DNA of 64,000 nucleotides. It comes from Psychrobacter urativorans. GTDB taxonomy: Bacteria > Pseudomonadota > Gammaproteobacteria > Pseudomonadales > Moraxellaceae. The stretch covers positions 1,178,001-1,242,000 of the forward strand of contig NZ_CP012678.1 of the NCBI RefSeq assembly GCF_001298525.1, in the 5' to 3' direction. The position numbers were made by a program, and so were the translations under genes. Positions within the stretch are counted from its first letter, which is position 1. Each line of letters starts with the position of its first letter. Shown piece by piece: positions 30,897-40,762 of the stretch. The notes beneath the pieces were generated by a model. That model saw only the letters and a program-made list of their open reading frames with translations. It had not been told where the DNA came from and searched no databases.

Positions 30897-31715
30897 CTAC
30901 CGACGCTGTTCAACAATAATAGAATCAATACCATTGTTTTGTAGGCGTTGCTGAGCGGTAGTCACTGCTTGACGGTTATTCATCGGGCGCGAGATAACTT
31001 GATAAAGGGGCGTACCGTTACTGCCCGCACTTTTAACCACTTTAGCATCAATACCCGCCATCAGTACTTGCGCACGGCGACGATCCGCTTCATCGGCATT
31101 ATTAAAGCTATTGATTTGTAGAATATAAGTGGTCGCAGGCTGCGCTTTTTGGACGCTTGCCGTACCAGCACCTGCTGTATTCGGCTTAGATTGCCCACTA
31201 CTATTGTTAGTCGTACTACCAGAATTTCCGGCAGGCGTTGACCCATCATAGGTTTCATTTTCTTCGGTAATAACGATATCTGCCTCATTGTTGCTATTAG
31301 CAGCGTTATTACGACTTGGCTCAGGGTTGCTATTTTCAGGGCTACCATCCGTATTTCCGGTGCTGCTCTCAGGCTGAGTCAATACCACATCAGGCTCAAA
31401 AGCACCGCTAGCCGTTATCTGACTATTATCTACGCCGCCAAGCGCCTCATCAGGAATAGTTGCCATTTCTTGCGTAGGCAAAATGTCATAAAACTCATAG
31501 TCACTATTATCAGCATCGGTATTCACGCGTGGTTGAACCTGTTTATTAGGGTCAGATACGGTTTTATCAGTGGGGTTAAAGTCAAATAATGGTGATAAGT
31601 ATAAAAACACACCTATCATCAGCGTCAATAACGCGCCGACAAACATCCATAATAAGCCCGATACGCTACTGGTTTTGCGCTTTTCAGTGGCACCTTTGGG
31701 TTTTTTGGCTAACAT
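30897..31715 (-). CDS. SPOR-domain cell-envelope protein
   Basis: About 272 residues: a basic cytoplasmic tip (MLAKKPKGATEKRK), one transmembrane segment (SGLLWMFVGALLTLMIGVFLYL), a long Ser/Asn/Thr-rich periplasmic linker, and a C-terminal SPOR domain (YILQINSFNNADEADRRRAQ, then PLYQVISRPMNNRQAV). SPOR domains bind denuded glycan strands of septal peptidoglycan, so a division-site role as in FtsN/DedD is plausible. It is directly downstream of argS on the same strand, an arrangement common in gammaproteobacteria. The in-frame TTG at 31745 is a less likely start. Confidence 0.88.
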   Translation of the reverse strand: MLAKKPKGATEKRKTSSVSGLLWMFVGALLTLMIGVFLYLSPLFDFNPTDKTVSDPNKQVQPRVNTDADNSDYEFYDILPTQEMATIPDEALGGVDNSQITASGAFEPDVVLTQPESSTGNTDGSPENSNPEPSRNNAANSNNEADIVITEENETYDGSTPAGNSGSTTNNSSGQSKPNTAGAGTASVQKAQPATTYILQINSFNNADEADRRRAQVLMAGIDAKVVKSAGSNGTPLYQVISRPMNNRQAVTTAQQRLQNNGIDSIIVEQRR

Positions 31716-31859
31716 GGACTGCTTTCTCCCTACTGAGTCTGTCAATAATAATGCGCAGCTTTTATAACCAAAATAATAAAAGCTACGCTTTCGTTGTAGA
31801 TGCGCTTAGCTAGGACTTATAGCCCTAGCTAAGTAGATACAGCTAAGAGGTTTAGCAGC

Positions 31860-33689
31860 CTACATGCTAGACGGTGCTGATAAGCCCAGTAAGCCTAAGC
31901 CATTTGCTAAGACTTGACGTACCGCTTTGGATAAGCGTAGGCGTGCTTGCATCATGTCTAACTCTGACTGAGTGGGTGTCTCACCAGAGGTTAAACTCAC
32001 GGGCAAAATACGATTACTGTCATACCAGCCATGAAACAACGCCGCCAATTCTTTAAGATAATTGGTCAATACGTGTGGCTCATAGCCTGTTGCGGCACGT
32101 AATAAAGTCGCCGGATAAGCCGCCAATAATTTAATGACCTCTTCTTCGGCAGGAGCTGTTAGTAAATGTTGCTGCTGCGCACCGATTGCATCATCGACGA
32201 TAAGACCGCTTGCCGCCAGTTTTTCTAGGACACGGCAAACACGGGCGTGCGCATATTGAATGTAATAGACCAAGTTATCTTTACTTTGCGATTTGGCAAG
32301 CTCTAGGTCGAAGTCAACGTGTACTTCAGGCTTACGCGCCACATAATAAAAACGCGCGGCATCATTTCCGACTTCCTGACGCAGTTCACGCAAGGTGACA
32401 AATTTTCCTGAGCGTGAGGACATTTGCACTTTTTCAGCGCCACGCCATAATGCTACGAATTGTACCAACACCACATCAAGGCGCTCAGCATCAATACCCA
32501 GTGCTAATAAGGCGGCTTTCACACGCGGCACATAACCATGATGGTCAGCGCCCCAAACATTCACGACTTTATCAAAACCACGGTCGAACTTGTTTTTATG
32601 ATAGGCAATATCAGAGGCAAAATAAGTGCTTTGACCATTGGCACGGCGTACCACTCTGTCTTTTTCGTCGCCAAAGTCGGTCGATTTAAACCAAATATTA
32701 CCGTCTTTTTCGTAGAGATAGCCTTTGTCTTCTAAAATTTGCAATACTGGCTCAATCTCAGCGTCGATAGAGCGTTCGCTAAACCAACACTCGTAATTTA
32801 CGCCGAAGTCACTGAGGTCATCTTTGATATCCGCCAAAATACTGGTCAATGCGGCATTTAAAAATAGTTCGTAGCCATCGCCTAGCAAGGCTTTGCTATT
32901 GGCAATCAGCCCATCAATATGCGCTTCTTTATCACCCGATAATAGAGTTTTTTCGCCATCGGCATTGATTTCAAATTCGGCATCTGCGGGCGCATCTTTA
33001 GCAACTTGCGCAAAGGGATGTACGTAGCCGTTGCCATGCTGCGCGGTTACGGTATTAGCAATATCGCGCACATAGTCGCCTTGATAGCCATTAACAGGGA
33101 AGACAATCGCTTCGCCATTGGCTTCAAGATAACGCAAATAGGTACTGGTCGCTAGAATATCCATTTGACGACCGGCATCATTAATATAATACTCACGCGT
33201 GACGTCATAACCGACCGCCTGTAGCAAGTTTGCCACGCTCATGCCAAATGCAGCACCGCGACCGTGACCGACGTGCAAGCTTGACGTTGGATTGGCAGAT
33301 ACAAACTCAACTTGGACTTTTTGTCCATTGAATTGCTTGCTTAAACCAAACTTCTCTTGCAAGGCAAAAATATCGTCTAATACGGCGAATTTTGCTTCGG
33401 CATTCAAAAACACATTGATAAAGCCGGGACCTGCGATGTCCACTTGGCGAATATCTTTATTAGCAGGTAACGCTTGCACGATTTTTTCAGCCAACGCACG
33501 CGGATTGGTATTTGCCGCTTTGGCAGCGGTCATGGCGATATTACTGGCAAAATCGCCATGGCTGGCATCTTTAGTACGAGTAATCTGGCTATTATTCTGC
33601 CAGTCGGCGGGTAGCGCCCCTTCTTTTTTTAAAACGTTAATAGCATCGTCGAATAGTGAGGCTAACGTATCAATTTGGGCTTGTGACAT
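31860..33689 (-). CDS. argS: Arginyl-tRNA synthetase
   Basis: Class Ia synthetase of 609 residues that charges tRNA-Arg. The HIGH-type motif is in NPTSSLHVGHGRGAAFG; the KMSKS-type loop is degenerate, VQMSSRSGKFVTL, as usual for ArgRS of this type. The Add-1 tRNA-binding domain is N-terminal (about 1-110). The DALR anticodon-binding domain is C-terminal, starting near AGSLIV-type residues AASGLIVDDAIG and including EPHVLTNYLKELAALFHGWYDSNRIL. It is followed by the SPOR gene 144 bases downstream. Confidence 0.96.
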   Translation of the reverse strand: MSQAQIDTLASLFDDAINVLKKEGALPADWQNNSQITRTKDASHGDFASNIAMTAAKAANTNPRALAEKIVQALPANKDIRQVDIAGPGFINVFLNAEAKFAVLDDIFALQEKFGLSKQFNGQKVQVEFVSANPTSSLHVGHGRGAAFGMSVANLLQAVGYDVTREYYINDAGRQMDILATSTYLRYLEANGEAIVFPVNGYQGDYVRDIANTVTAQHGNGYVHPFAQVAKDAPADAEFEINADGEKTLLSGDKEAHIDGLIANSKALLGDGYELFLNAALTSILADIKDDLSDFGVNYECWFSERSIDAEIEPVLQILEDKGYLYEKDGNIWFKSTDFGDEKDRVVRRANGQSTYFASDIAYHKNKFDRGFDKVVNVWGADHHGYVPRVKAALLALGIDAERLDVVLVQFVALWRGAEKVQMSSRSGKFVTLRELRQEVGNDAARFYYVARKPEVHVDFDLELAKSQSKDNLVYYIQYAHARVCRVLEKLAASGLIVDDAIGAQQQHLLTAPAEEEVIKLLAAYPATLLRAATGYEPHVLTNYLKELAALFHGWYDSNRILPVSLTSGETPTQSELDMMQARLRLSKAVRQVLANGLGLLGLSAPSSM

Positions 33690-33990
33690 AAGATTATGAA
33701 CTCGGATAAATAATACGAAAAAATAATAAGTGATACGAAAAGATAAGTAACCTGTAAATATAACAATCTTTACGCGCTATTGCACTATTTGCACCAAAAA
33801 TAGCCTGAAAATTCTTAACTAAATCAAATATGCAGCGTACTCGATGAACACTAACGACAGAATGAGTCTCCGCACATGATATCTACCATAACGAGGCTGA
33901 TTGTAGCGTTCCTGTTGTCTGATGATTGGCAAACGTTTATACCGACCTAATTCCGCGCTATAATTACGCTTTATTTTTGGGAATAACGCC
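33690..33990. other. Divergent intergenic region argS / DUF2788 gene
   Basis: Spacer of about 300 bases. A TATAAT hexamer at 33959-33964 lies about 27 bases before the DUF2788 ATG and is a plausible -10 element, implying a very short leader. No clear -35 element was found. No other gene was seen. Confidence 0.5.
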
Positions 33991-34209
33991 ATGTTTGCAA
34001 TTGCTGAAAGTACGGTTACCAGTTGGGGACTGTATATTTTGTTACCGGTATTTATTGCCTTCTTATTTTTCATTATTTGGGATCTGTCCAAACAATCTGG
34101 TGCAGGGCGCGCGGGTACGTTTTGGATGTTTTTAGCGCTTGGTGCGGGCTTTATAGGCTTTATATTAAAGGTCTTGATAGAAATCGCCTTTAAAAAATGG
34201 TTTATCTAA
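33991..34209 (+). CDS. Small membrane protein, DUF2788-like
   Basis: A 72-residue protein with two hydrophobic helices (about 13-29 and 43-62) separated by a short basic loop WDLSKQSGAGRAGTFW. The pattern 'F..WDL.K.S.AGR.GTF..F..LG.G..GF..K' is that of DUF2788 proteins found in Pseudomonas and Acinetobacter relatives. Function unknown; inner membrane by prediction. It converges with cmoB and is monocistronic. Confidence 0.75.
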   Translation: MFAIAESTVTSWGLYILLPVFIAFLFFIIWDLSKQSGAGRAGTFWMFLALGAGFIGFILKVLIEIAFKKWFI

Positions 34210-34302
34210 ATTGAACTAACAATAGCAATATATGCTGCTTATCCTATTCATAGTTAAAGCAGCGATATAGTAAACTGAAAACATTAACGTATTGACATCA
34301 CC

Positions 34303-35385
34303 TTATTTTTTAGCAATGAGGGTCGCACGCTTGGGCGCTGAATAACCTTCAATGGTTTTACTGGCATCATTAGGGTCGAGAAAATCACTCAATGATTGGT
34401 AGGTCATCCAGTCGGTTTGGCGCTGTTCATCGGTAGAGGTCACTGCCACATCGACGCAGCGCACGTCAGTAAAACCAACTTTTTCTAGCCAGCCTATTAA
34501 TGCGGCAACCGAGGGCAAAAAGTACACATTATTCATCTGTGCATAACGATCATGAGGTACGAGTACGGTATTGGCATCACCATCGATGACTAAAGTTTCT
34601 AGCACCAATTCACCGCCTTTGACCAGCTGACCGCGCAGCTGCTGTAAATGCTCAAATGGCGACTGACGATGATAGAGCACACCCATACTAAAGACCGTAT
34701 CGAATAACTGACTGTGCGCCGGTAATGCCTCAAGTGGCACGGGGATATAATGCGTGCGATAACCGTCCGTATTATTATCCTGACTATTAGAATCATCAGC
34801 ATCAGTCGCATCAGCAGCACCGACAAAATGCCGAATCGCCATGAATTGATGATAAAACAAACATGACGGGTCAACGATAATCACTGTTTCTGCGCCCGCA
34901 CCTGCCATACGCCAACCGTGATAACCAGAACCACCGCCAACATCCAATACGCGCCGACCTTTTAAATTGCCCAAATGCCGTGCGACCCGTCGCCACTTCC
35001 AATCGCTGTGCCATTCGGTATCAATCAGGATGGGCTCAGCTTGCTCACTTTCATTTTGGCTGCTGCCAATTTGAAAAGGTCCTTTGCGCCACGGCATAAG
35101 CTGTTTCAGTAACGCTAGTGTTTGCTTGCGTTCAGAATCCGTTAAGTTCACATTAATAGTCAAAATATCAGCATCTAATGCCACGCTATCGGCAGTCACA
35201 ACAGGTAGCCGTCCCACTGCCGCCTGATACGCAGGTGCATGAGCATAGTTACTTCTATCTTTAATATGGCGTAACCATTCTGGCAATAAAGTGAGCCATT
35301 CATAGGCGCTAGGATGCGTTTGCGCCAACGTTAATAAGGTTAAATAGAGTTCACGTTCTGCACGGACAATAGTGTCATTCATCAT
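34303..35385 (-). CDS. cmoB: tRNA U34 carboxymethyltransferase
   Basis: A 360-residue SAM-fold enzyme that uses carboxy-S-adenosylmethionine to convert ho5U34 of certain tRNAs to cmo5U. Hallmarks: WRKGPFQIG, LIDTEWHSDWKWRRV, RRVLDVGGGSGYHGWRMAGAGA, DPSCLFYHQFMAIRHF, and FDTVFSMGVLYHRQSPFEHL. An insertion of about twenty Asp/Asn/Ser-rich residues (DADDSNSQDNNTDG region) follows the DPS segment. Its partner cmoA lies upstream on the same strand but is separated from it by an FRG-domain gene. Confidence 0.93.
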   Translation of the reverse strand: MMNDTIVRAERELYLTLLTLAQTHPSAYEWLTLLPEWLRHIKDRSNYAHAPAYQAAVGRLPVVTADSVALDADILTINVNLTDSERKQTLALLKQLMPWRKGPFQIGSSQNESEQAEPILIDTEWHSDWKWRRVARHLGNLKGRRVLDVGGGSGYHGWRMAGAGAETVIIVDPSCLFYHQFMAIRHFVGAADATDADDSNSQDNNTDGYRTHYIPVPLEALPAHSQLFDTVFSMGVLYHRQSPFEHLQQLRGQLVKGGELVLETLVIDGDANTVLVPHDRYAQMNNVYFLPSVAALIGWLEKVGFTDVRCVDVAVTSTDEQRQTDWMTYQSLSDFLDPNDASKTIEGYSAPKRATLIAKK

Positions 35386-35639
35386 AAGGAAACAGACAGC
35401 CTAATGGTTAAGATAAAAACATTAAAATAAAGAATATCCACTTAAAAATGGATACAGCAATAGTAATTTAAAAAAAGTGGAGAAATATACGAGACATAGG
35501 CAGTTTATATTTAAGAGATATGTTCGCCACTCATCCCTCGGAAAAAGTAATAAGTCATTTCTAAACATTGTCATCTTATTAAATAATAAGATATATATTT
35601 GTTTAAAAAAATAGAAAAGGCATATCTTATAAGCTCAGT

Positions 35640-36497
35640 TTACTTGAATTGTTGCTTTATTGACTCAGCTACATTTCCAATGTCTGGAAATACTGTTCCA
35701 CCATGAATACCAAGAGTTCGTAATTGATTGATAATAAGAGACTTACTTTCTTTATGTATAATTAGCTTCCGGTCACCTGTTGGAAGATATTTGTTAATAT
35801 CAAGTTTAGCTGGCTTTGTAATATCATCACCCATACCGAATAATAAGAATGACCCGTCTTGCTTAACAATCCTTTCATTATCTAAAAGGGGTTTAACGCA
35901 CACGGTGGAAGTTAAATCTTTTGGATTTATCATTGAACGAAAACCACTTTTTTCTTGCCCAACCTGATATACAAGAAGGTCAACGGGGGATTTTTGTGAA
36001 AATATACGAGGCTCAAGGTTCTCTATATCTGTAATATCAAAGTCACGTTTCATCAGAGCTAGATTAGACAAGACAGCGACCGTATCACTATCATAATATT
36101 TAATTTCCGTTTTCGGAACTTTAAATACGATAACCTCACCATCCTTGTCATTATTACTTAGACAGGAAAAGAATAGCGCTATTAAAGGATTAGAAGTTAT
36201 ATCTAATAAGCGGGTTGGTAAACCATAATGTTGCATCTTTACTAATTTTTGAAACGTGCTATTTAAATTACTGAACTCGTTAGGACATCTCAAAATAAGC
36301 TCTCGAAACATTTTATCTTCGTTATCTATATGAGAAGTCTCTCGAAATAAAGAAGGTAATGTAGCGTAAGCTTGATTTGAATGTCCACGATAATAATATT
36401 CATAGTTATCATAATCTTTAGAAGCATAAAGATTCAAAGAATCTATAAAAACATCTACACTTGATAGTTTTTTATCAATACGCCTGTTCAAACCCAT
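35640..36497 (-). CDS. FRG-domain protein
   Basis: A 285-residue protein. The FRG signature is clear: YYRGHSN at 35-41, TLPSLFRE, then KMQHYGLPTRLLDITSNPLIALFFSCL at 88-113 in the text (QHYGLPTRLLDIT, NPLIALFF). FRG domains are found in bacterial accessory and phage-related proteins; their biochemical activity is not established to my knowledge. It sits between cmoB and cmoA on the same strand, with over 250 bases of AT-rich spacer to cmoB. The coding sequence is more AT-rich than either cmo gene, suggesting insertion of a foreign gene. No signal peptide or membrane segment. Confidence 0.85.
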   Translation of the reverse strand: MGLNRRIDKKLSSVDVFIDSLNLYASKDYDNYEYYYRGHSNQAYATLPSLFRETSHIDNEDKMFRELILRCPNEFSNLNSTFQKLVKMQHYGLPTRLLDITSNPLIALFFSCLSNNDKDGEVIVFKVPKTEIKYYDSDTVAVLSNLALMKRDFDITDIENLEPRIFSQKSPVDLLVYQVGQEKSGFRSMINPKDLTSTVCVKPLLDNERIVKQDGSFLLFGMGDDITKPAKLDINKYLPTGDRKLIIHKESKSLIINQLRTLGIHGGTVFPDIGNVAESIKQQFK

Positions 36498-36554
36498 AAG
36501 TAACTCTCTTAGATCTATATAGGCAAAAAGCGGAGCTAACTCCTAACTCAAAAT

Positions 36555-37340
36555 TTATTTAAACGCCACAATAGAAACAAAATTCAAAAACTGAAACCAC
36601 GTCAAATGACGTGCAAACCCAACCGCATCCAAACGCGAATGATGTTCATCTAGCGTATCGGTAATTAACACGTTTTCTAATGCATTACGCTTGCCACTAA
36701 TTTCCATCTCGCTATAGCCATTCGCCCGTTTAAAGTCATAATAACGTTCGACCAACCACGCATCGTATTGCTCATCAAAAGCATGAGTTTTTTCTGTTAA
36801 TACGAGTATGCCGCCTTCACTTAATGCCGCATAAATCTTTTCTAACACTGCTACCCTATCTGCCGCCGGCAAAAACTGTAGCGTTAGATTCAAAATGACC
36901 ATATCGCATGGCTCAAGTTCAATCTCTCTAATATCCGCAGTGATCACCTCGATATCATGCTCAGGGTAATTATCACTCAACAGTGTGCGAGCTTCAGTGG
37001 TCATCGCGGGTGAAATATCGACCGCTTTAATCTGTAAATCGTGCGGCGCAAACTCACCTGCCAGCGCCATACTTGCGCCACCAAGCGAACAACCCAAATC
37101 ATAAATACGGCTTACGCGCTGACCATCAGTGGTTTGTTGGCGGTACTTACAATGGCGACGCGCCAATATAGGCAACATTGCCAATACCTGCCCGTAACCC
37201 GGTACACTTCGACGAATCATATCCGGAAAACAAGCCACGACTTGCTCATCAAATGAGAAGCGTGATGCCTTATCAAGTGGCGTGGTAAATAGGGTATCGT
37301 GTTGGATAACAGACGTTGGTAAAGCAGGTGATTGACTCAT
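36555..37340 (-). CDS. cmoA: Carboxy-SAM synthase
   Basis: A 261-residue SAM-dependent enzyme that makes carboxy-SAM from SAM and prephenate for CmoB. Features: [35 protein letters not shown] (segmented text, FSFDEQV..CFPDMI is diagnostic), [14 protein letters not shown] (SAM motif I), [27 protein letters not shown] and LTEKTHAF. The start at 37340 (MSQSPALP) is preferred; alternative in-frame Met codons at 37349 and 37373 exist, and none has a strong ribosome-binding site. Confidence 0.93.
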   Translation of the reverse strand: MSQSPALPTSVIQHDTLFTTPLDKASRFSFDEQVVACFPDMIRRSVPGYGQVLAMLPILARRHCKYRQQTTDGQRVSRIYDLGCSLGGASMALAGEFAPHDLQIKAVDISPAMTTEARTLLSDNYPEHDIEVITADIREIELEPCDMVILNLTLQFLPAADRVAVLEKIYAALSEGGILVLTEKTHAFDEQYDAWLVERYYDFKRANGYSEMEISGKRNALENVLITDTLDEHHSRLDAVGFARHLTWFQFLNFVSIVAFK

Positions 37341-37471
37341 GAAGCGGCTCATTTTTATACTTAGCAAAAGCACATTATAACATTACTGTTTGTTACTTAT
37401 AATCATCTACTTGACTGCTAAGCTAAATGCATCGTATTAAATAAAACTCTCTATAATAATAGGACGGTATT

Positions 37472-37993
37472 ATGCAAAACATTATTTTAGGTGGTGGCTG
37501 TTTTTGGTGCACCGAATCAGTATTTTTATCATTAAAAGGCGTACAGTCGGTCGTATCAGGCTATATGGGTGGCGAGGCAACAACTGCTAACTATCAAGCC
37601 GTTTGTGGTGGCGATACAGGACACGTTGAAGTAATTAACATTACTTTTGATGAGTCTATTTTACCGCTAGAAGTGCTGCTTGATGTCTTTTTTGGCACCC
37701 ATGATCCCACCACCAAAGACCGTCAAGGTAACGATGTCGGTAGCCAATATCGCAGCGTCGTGTTTTATACGAACGAAGCGCAAAAACCAACCATCGATCG
37801 CACCATTAATAAACTGCGAGATATGGGCGTGAACATCGTCACGGAAGTGCATCCGGCAGTTGAATTTTATCAAGCTGAAGAGGTGCATCAAGACTTCTTT
37901 AATCGCAATCCTACTCAAGCCTATTGCAACTTTGCTATTCCACCGAAACTTGCCAAACTCCGCAAATCATTTAGCCAATATATGACCAGCTAA
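37472..37993 (+). CDS. msrA: Peptide methionine-S-sulfoxide reductase A
   Basis: A 173-residue repair enzyme that reduces methionine S-sulfoxide in proteins. The catalytic Cys10 lies in GGGCFWCTESVF, followed by GYMGG, HVEVINITFD, FFGTHDPTTKDRQGNDVGSQYRS and FYQAEEVHQDF, the expected order. No signal peptide, so cytosolic. ATAGGACGGTATT precedes the ATG. Only the MsrA domain is present, with no MsrB fusion. Monocistronic with its own terminator. Confidence 0.95.
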   Translation: MQNIILGGGCFWCTESVFLSLKGVQSVVSGYMGGEATTANYQAVCGGDTGHVEVINITFDESILPLEVLLDVFFGTHDPTTKDRQGNDVGSQYRSVVFYTNEAQKPTIDRTINKLRDMGVNIVTEVHPAVEFYQAEEVHQDFFNRNPTQAYCNFAIPPKLAKLRKSFSQYMTS

Positions 37994-38072
37994 GCACCAC
38001 ATGAACAACTAAGCACCACAGTCACTAAAATTTAACTGTTTAAGCGCAAATTTTAATTTTTAATAATTCGAT

Positions 38073-38104
38073 AAAAAGCCAAGTGTTCATCTGCTTGGCT
38101 TTTT
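38073..38104 (+). terminator. Rho-independent terminator of msrA
   Basis: AAAAAGCCAAG (38073-38083) pairs with CTTGGCTTTTT (38094-38104) around a 10-base loop. Confidence 0.88.
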
Positions 38105-38190
38105 ATTGGCGACGATAATGCTATTATTAATCTAATGCTATTAATCCCGTCCATGACACATAAAAATCAATATTAATAAAGGTCATCACC

Positions 38191-38850
38191 ATGAACCCTG
38201 AATTTTGGCAAGCGCGTTGGCAAGAGAAGCGCATTGGTTTTAATCAGCCCGATGTCAATCCGCTATTAATAAAGTATTTTAAGGCGTTAAACTTGCCTAT
38301 TGGTAGCCGCGTCTTTGTGCCGTTATGTGGTAAATCAATCGACATGGTATGGCTTGCCACGCAAGGCTATGATGTGGTGGGTGTTGAGTTGGTTGAAACA
38401 GCGGTACAGGAATTTTTTACTGAGCAAGCTATTCCCTACACCGTCATTGAAGATGCTAATAAACCAAATATTAAATGCTATACAGGCGAGATTGCAGATC
38501 GAAGCATAGCATTATGGGTGGCTGATATCTTTGCGCTATCAGCCGATGATATGGGTCACATTGACGCCGTTTATGATAGAGCCGCATTGATTGCGATGCC
38601 ACCAGAAATGCGCCCAAAATACAGCGAGCAAGTCCGCAAGCTAAGTAACAATGCCTCACAACTGTTATTAACCCTTAATTACGACCAAAATGAATGGGCG
38701 GGACCACCATTTTCGATTAGTAGTGAACAAGTGCAGCAATATTATAGCAGTCAGTATCAAATTACTGAGCTTGAGGGCGAGCCGTCAACCTTGAATGCTG
38801 CGCCAGAAATGGCAGTGAGAGAATATGTTTGGTTGTTGTTGGGTAAATAA
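38191..38850 (+). CDS. tmpT: Thiopurine S-methyltransferase family protein
   Basis: A 219-residue SAM-dependent methyltransferase. FWQARWQEKRIGFNQPDVNPLL is the TPMT start signature; VFVPLCGKSIDMVWLATQGYDVVGVEL is the SAM motif; IDAVYDRAALIAMPPEMR and LLLTLNYDQNEWAGPPFSIS follow in order. Bacterial members methylate thiopurines and, in some species, selenium or tellurium species; the native role here is unknown. AAAGGTCATCACC precedes the ATG. Single gene. Confidence 0.92.
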   Translation: MNPEFWQARWQEKRIGFNQPDVNPLLIKYFKALNLPIGSRVFVPLCGKSIDMVWLATQGYDVVGVELVETAVQEFFTEQAIPYTVIEDANKPNIKCYTGEIADRSIALWVADIFALSADDMGHIDAVYDRAALIAMPPEMRPKYSEQVRKLSNNASQLLLTLNYDQNEWAGPPFSISSEQVQQYYSSQYQITELEGEPSTLNAAPEMAVREYVWLLLGK

Positions 38851-39186
38851 TATTCGATTACTTGGAGGTGGTTTTTGAGATAGCTTTTCTCAGATGGTTT
38901 TTAAATAAATGTTGAATGAACCCAGTATTGCATTGTGTATAAAATAAGCTAATGCACTAATAGCGCGTTACCTCAGCTGTTTTATGCCTTTACCCTATTT
39001 ATCTTAACTGTATGACTTTGACGTGCTACTATCTCTTCAAAAGCATTAGATAAAATTTTAGTTTTATCACTATTTTATTTAGCATTTTCCTTGCTGCCAC
39101 ATTATTTTTATTACCGTCATTTATTGGCTTTCTTATCTTAGCTATTTTCATTGGTTTGCTTTTACTTACCTTTATAGGATGTTTTC
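38851..39186. other. Intergenic region, no gene seen
   Basis: AT-rich spacer between tmpT and the transglycosylase gene, with no supportable ORF or hairpin. The promoter for the transglycosylase should lie near its right end. Confidence 0.5.
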
Positions 39187-40623
39187 ATGCGTTTGACTCA
39201 GTTATCTACTTTATCATTACTCAGTGCTGCCATTGGCTTTAGCCTTATGAGCACGGCACAAGCAGCGGCTCCACTGGCACCTAATCTATCGAACGCTGAG
39301 CTTCAGCAGTGCCTAAACACGCTGAAAAACAGCAGTCAATTTAGCGGTGTATCTGCTGCTACTTTTGAGCGTTATCGTCCAAGTCAGCCAGACCCTAGCG
39401 TGATTCAATCACTTAATTATCAGCCTGAGTTCCGTAAAGATATTTGGGATTATTTGTCAGTATTGGTAGATAAAGAGCGCGTTGATGATGGTATTCGTGC
39501 AAAGCGCCAGCAGGCAAATACGCTGCGCCAGATTGAATCACGCTATGGGGTAAAAGCTGAGCACGTGTTAGGGGTTTGGGGCGTGGAGTCTAACTTTGGG
39601 CAGACGCTAGGTAAAAAACCACTGTTTGAATCGTTAGCGACATTATCGTGTTTTGATCGCCGTCAAAGCTACTTTCGCGGTGAATACGCCAATGCACTTA
39701 AAATTGTCCAAAACGGTGATATTAACCCAAATGATATGACCGGTTCTTGGGCAGGGGCGTTCGGACAAACGCAGTTTATGCCCAGTACCTTCTTAGAATT
39801 GGCAGTTGATTTTGATGGCGACGGTCGCCGTGATTTGGTCAACAGTGTCCCTGATGCGCTTGCCTCCACTGCCAACTTCTTAGCGAAACGTGGCTACCGT
39901 TCAGGCGAAGCATGGGGTTATGAAGTCAAGCTGCCTAGCGGCTACTCAGCAGCATCTAATCGTAAAGACAAAAAGCCCATGAGCTATTGGCGCAGTCAAG
40001 GTCTAGCACTTGCTAATGGTGGTACGTTGCCTTCTGATTTAAGCAGCGCAGGATTATTATTGCCTGCGGGTAAGGATGGCCCAGCATTCTTGGTCGGTAA
40101 AAACTTTGATACTTTCTATTCTTACAATGCATCCGAAAGCTACGCATTAGCGATTGCTCATTTGTCTGATTTGATTACCAGTGAAAATAGTAGTAAAACT
40201 GATTTTATTACTCCATGGCCAACGGATGACGCGGGTATCAGTCGCCAACAAGCCAAAGATATTCAGCAAGCGCTACTCAATGCCGGCTATGATATTGGCG
40301 GTGTAGACGGTATTATCGGTGATAATACCCGTACTGCGATTCAGCAATACCAGACCAGCCGTAATATCTTCCCTGCTGACGGACGTGCTGGTCAAAAATT
40401 CCATAGTATTGTTGTTGGTAATAATGCTATTAAACCTGCTGCGGCAGATCGTATTGGACAGCTGATTCAGCAACAGACCATTACTCCTGCCTCTACTTCT
40501 ACCGCTAGTGCTGCCACATTTCCAGAAGCCACTCAAACACCGAAAACAGGCAATGTTCGCTATCGCCGTATTGCTGGTACTGATGGCGTTATTCGCTTGG
40601 TACGGGTGGATGAAGGTTCTTAA
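39187..40623 (+). CDS. Lytic murein transglycosylase, MltB-type with PG-binding domain
   Basis: A 478-residue periplasmic enzyme that cleaves glycan strands to 1,6-anhydromuropeptides. The signal peptide (1-26) ends STAQA; there is no lipobox, so it is soluble, unlike E. coli MltB. The SLT-like domain has the catalytic Glu134 in VLGVWGVESNFGQTLG, then FESLATLSCFDRR and GSWAGAFGQTQFMPSTF. A PG_binding_1 domain lies at about 345-400 (QQALLNAGYDIGGVDGIIGD, TRTAIQQYQ). The C-terminal tail ends RRIAGTDGVIRLVRVDEGS. ATAGGATGTTTTC precedes the ATG. Confidence 0.93.
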   Translation: MRLTQLSTLSLLSAAIGFSLMSTAQAAAPLAPNLSNAELQQCLNTLKNSSQFSGVSAATFERYRPSQPDPSVIQSLNYQPEFRKDIWDYLSVLVDKERVDDGIRAKRQQANTLRQIESRYGVKAEHVLGVWGVESNFGQTLGKKPLFESLATLSCFDRRQSYFRGEYANALKIVQNGDINPNDMTGSWAGAFGQTQFMPSTFLELAVDFDGDGRRDLVNSVPDALASTANFLAKRGYRSGEAWGYEVKLPSGYSAASNRKDKKPMSYWRSQGLALANGGTLPSDLSSAGLLLPAGKDGPAFLVGKNFDTFYSYNASESYALAIAHLSDLITSENSSKTDFITPWPTDDAGISRQQAKDIQQALLNAGYDIGGVDGIIGDNTRTAIQQYQTSRNIFPADGRAGQKFHSIVVGNNAIKPAAADRIGQLIQQQTITPASTSTASAATFPEATQTPKTGNVRYRRIAGTDGVIRLVRVDEGS

Positions 40624-40670
40624 AAGAGTGTCTTAGTTTAATACCGCTTCGTCTATTGGCTTAATAGACA

Positions 40671-40705
40671 AATAAAAACCACGCTTAGATAGCGTGGTTT
40701 TTATT
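40671..40705. terminator. Rho-independent terminator
   Basis: AATAAAAACCACGCT (40671-40685) pairs with AGCGTGGTTTTTATT (40691-40705). It lies between the transglycosylase gene and a convergent small gene and can act for both. Confidence 0.9.
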
Positions 40706-40762
40706 TGTCTATTTATTTATCTTATTTATCAACGCAATTTACGAACAATGTCTTAATTTAAA

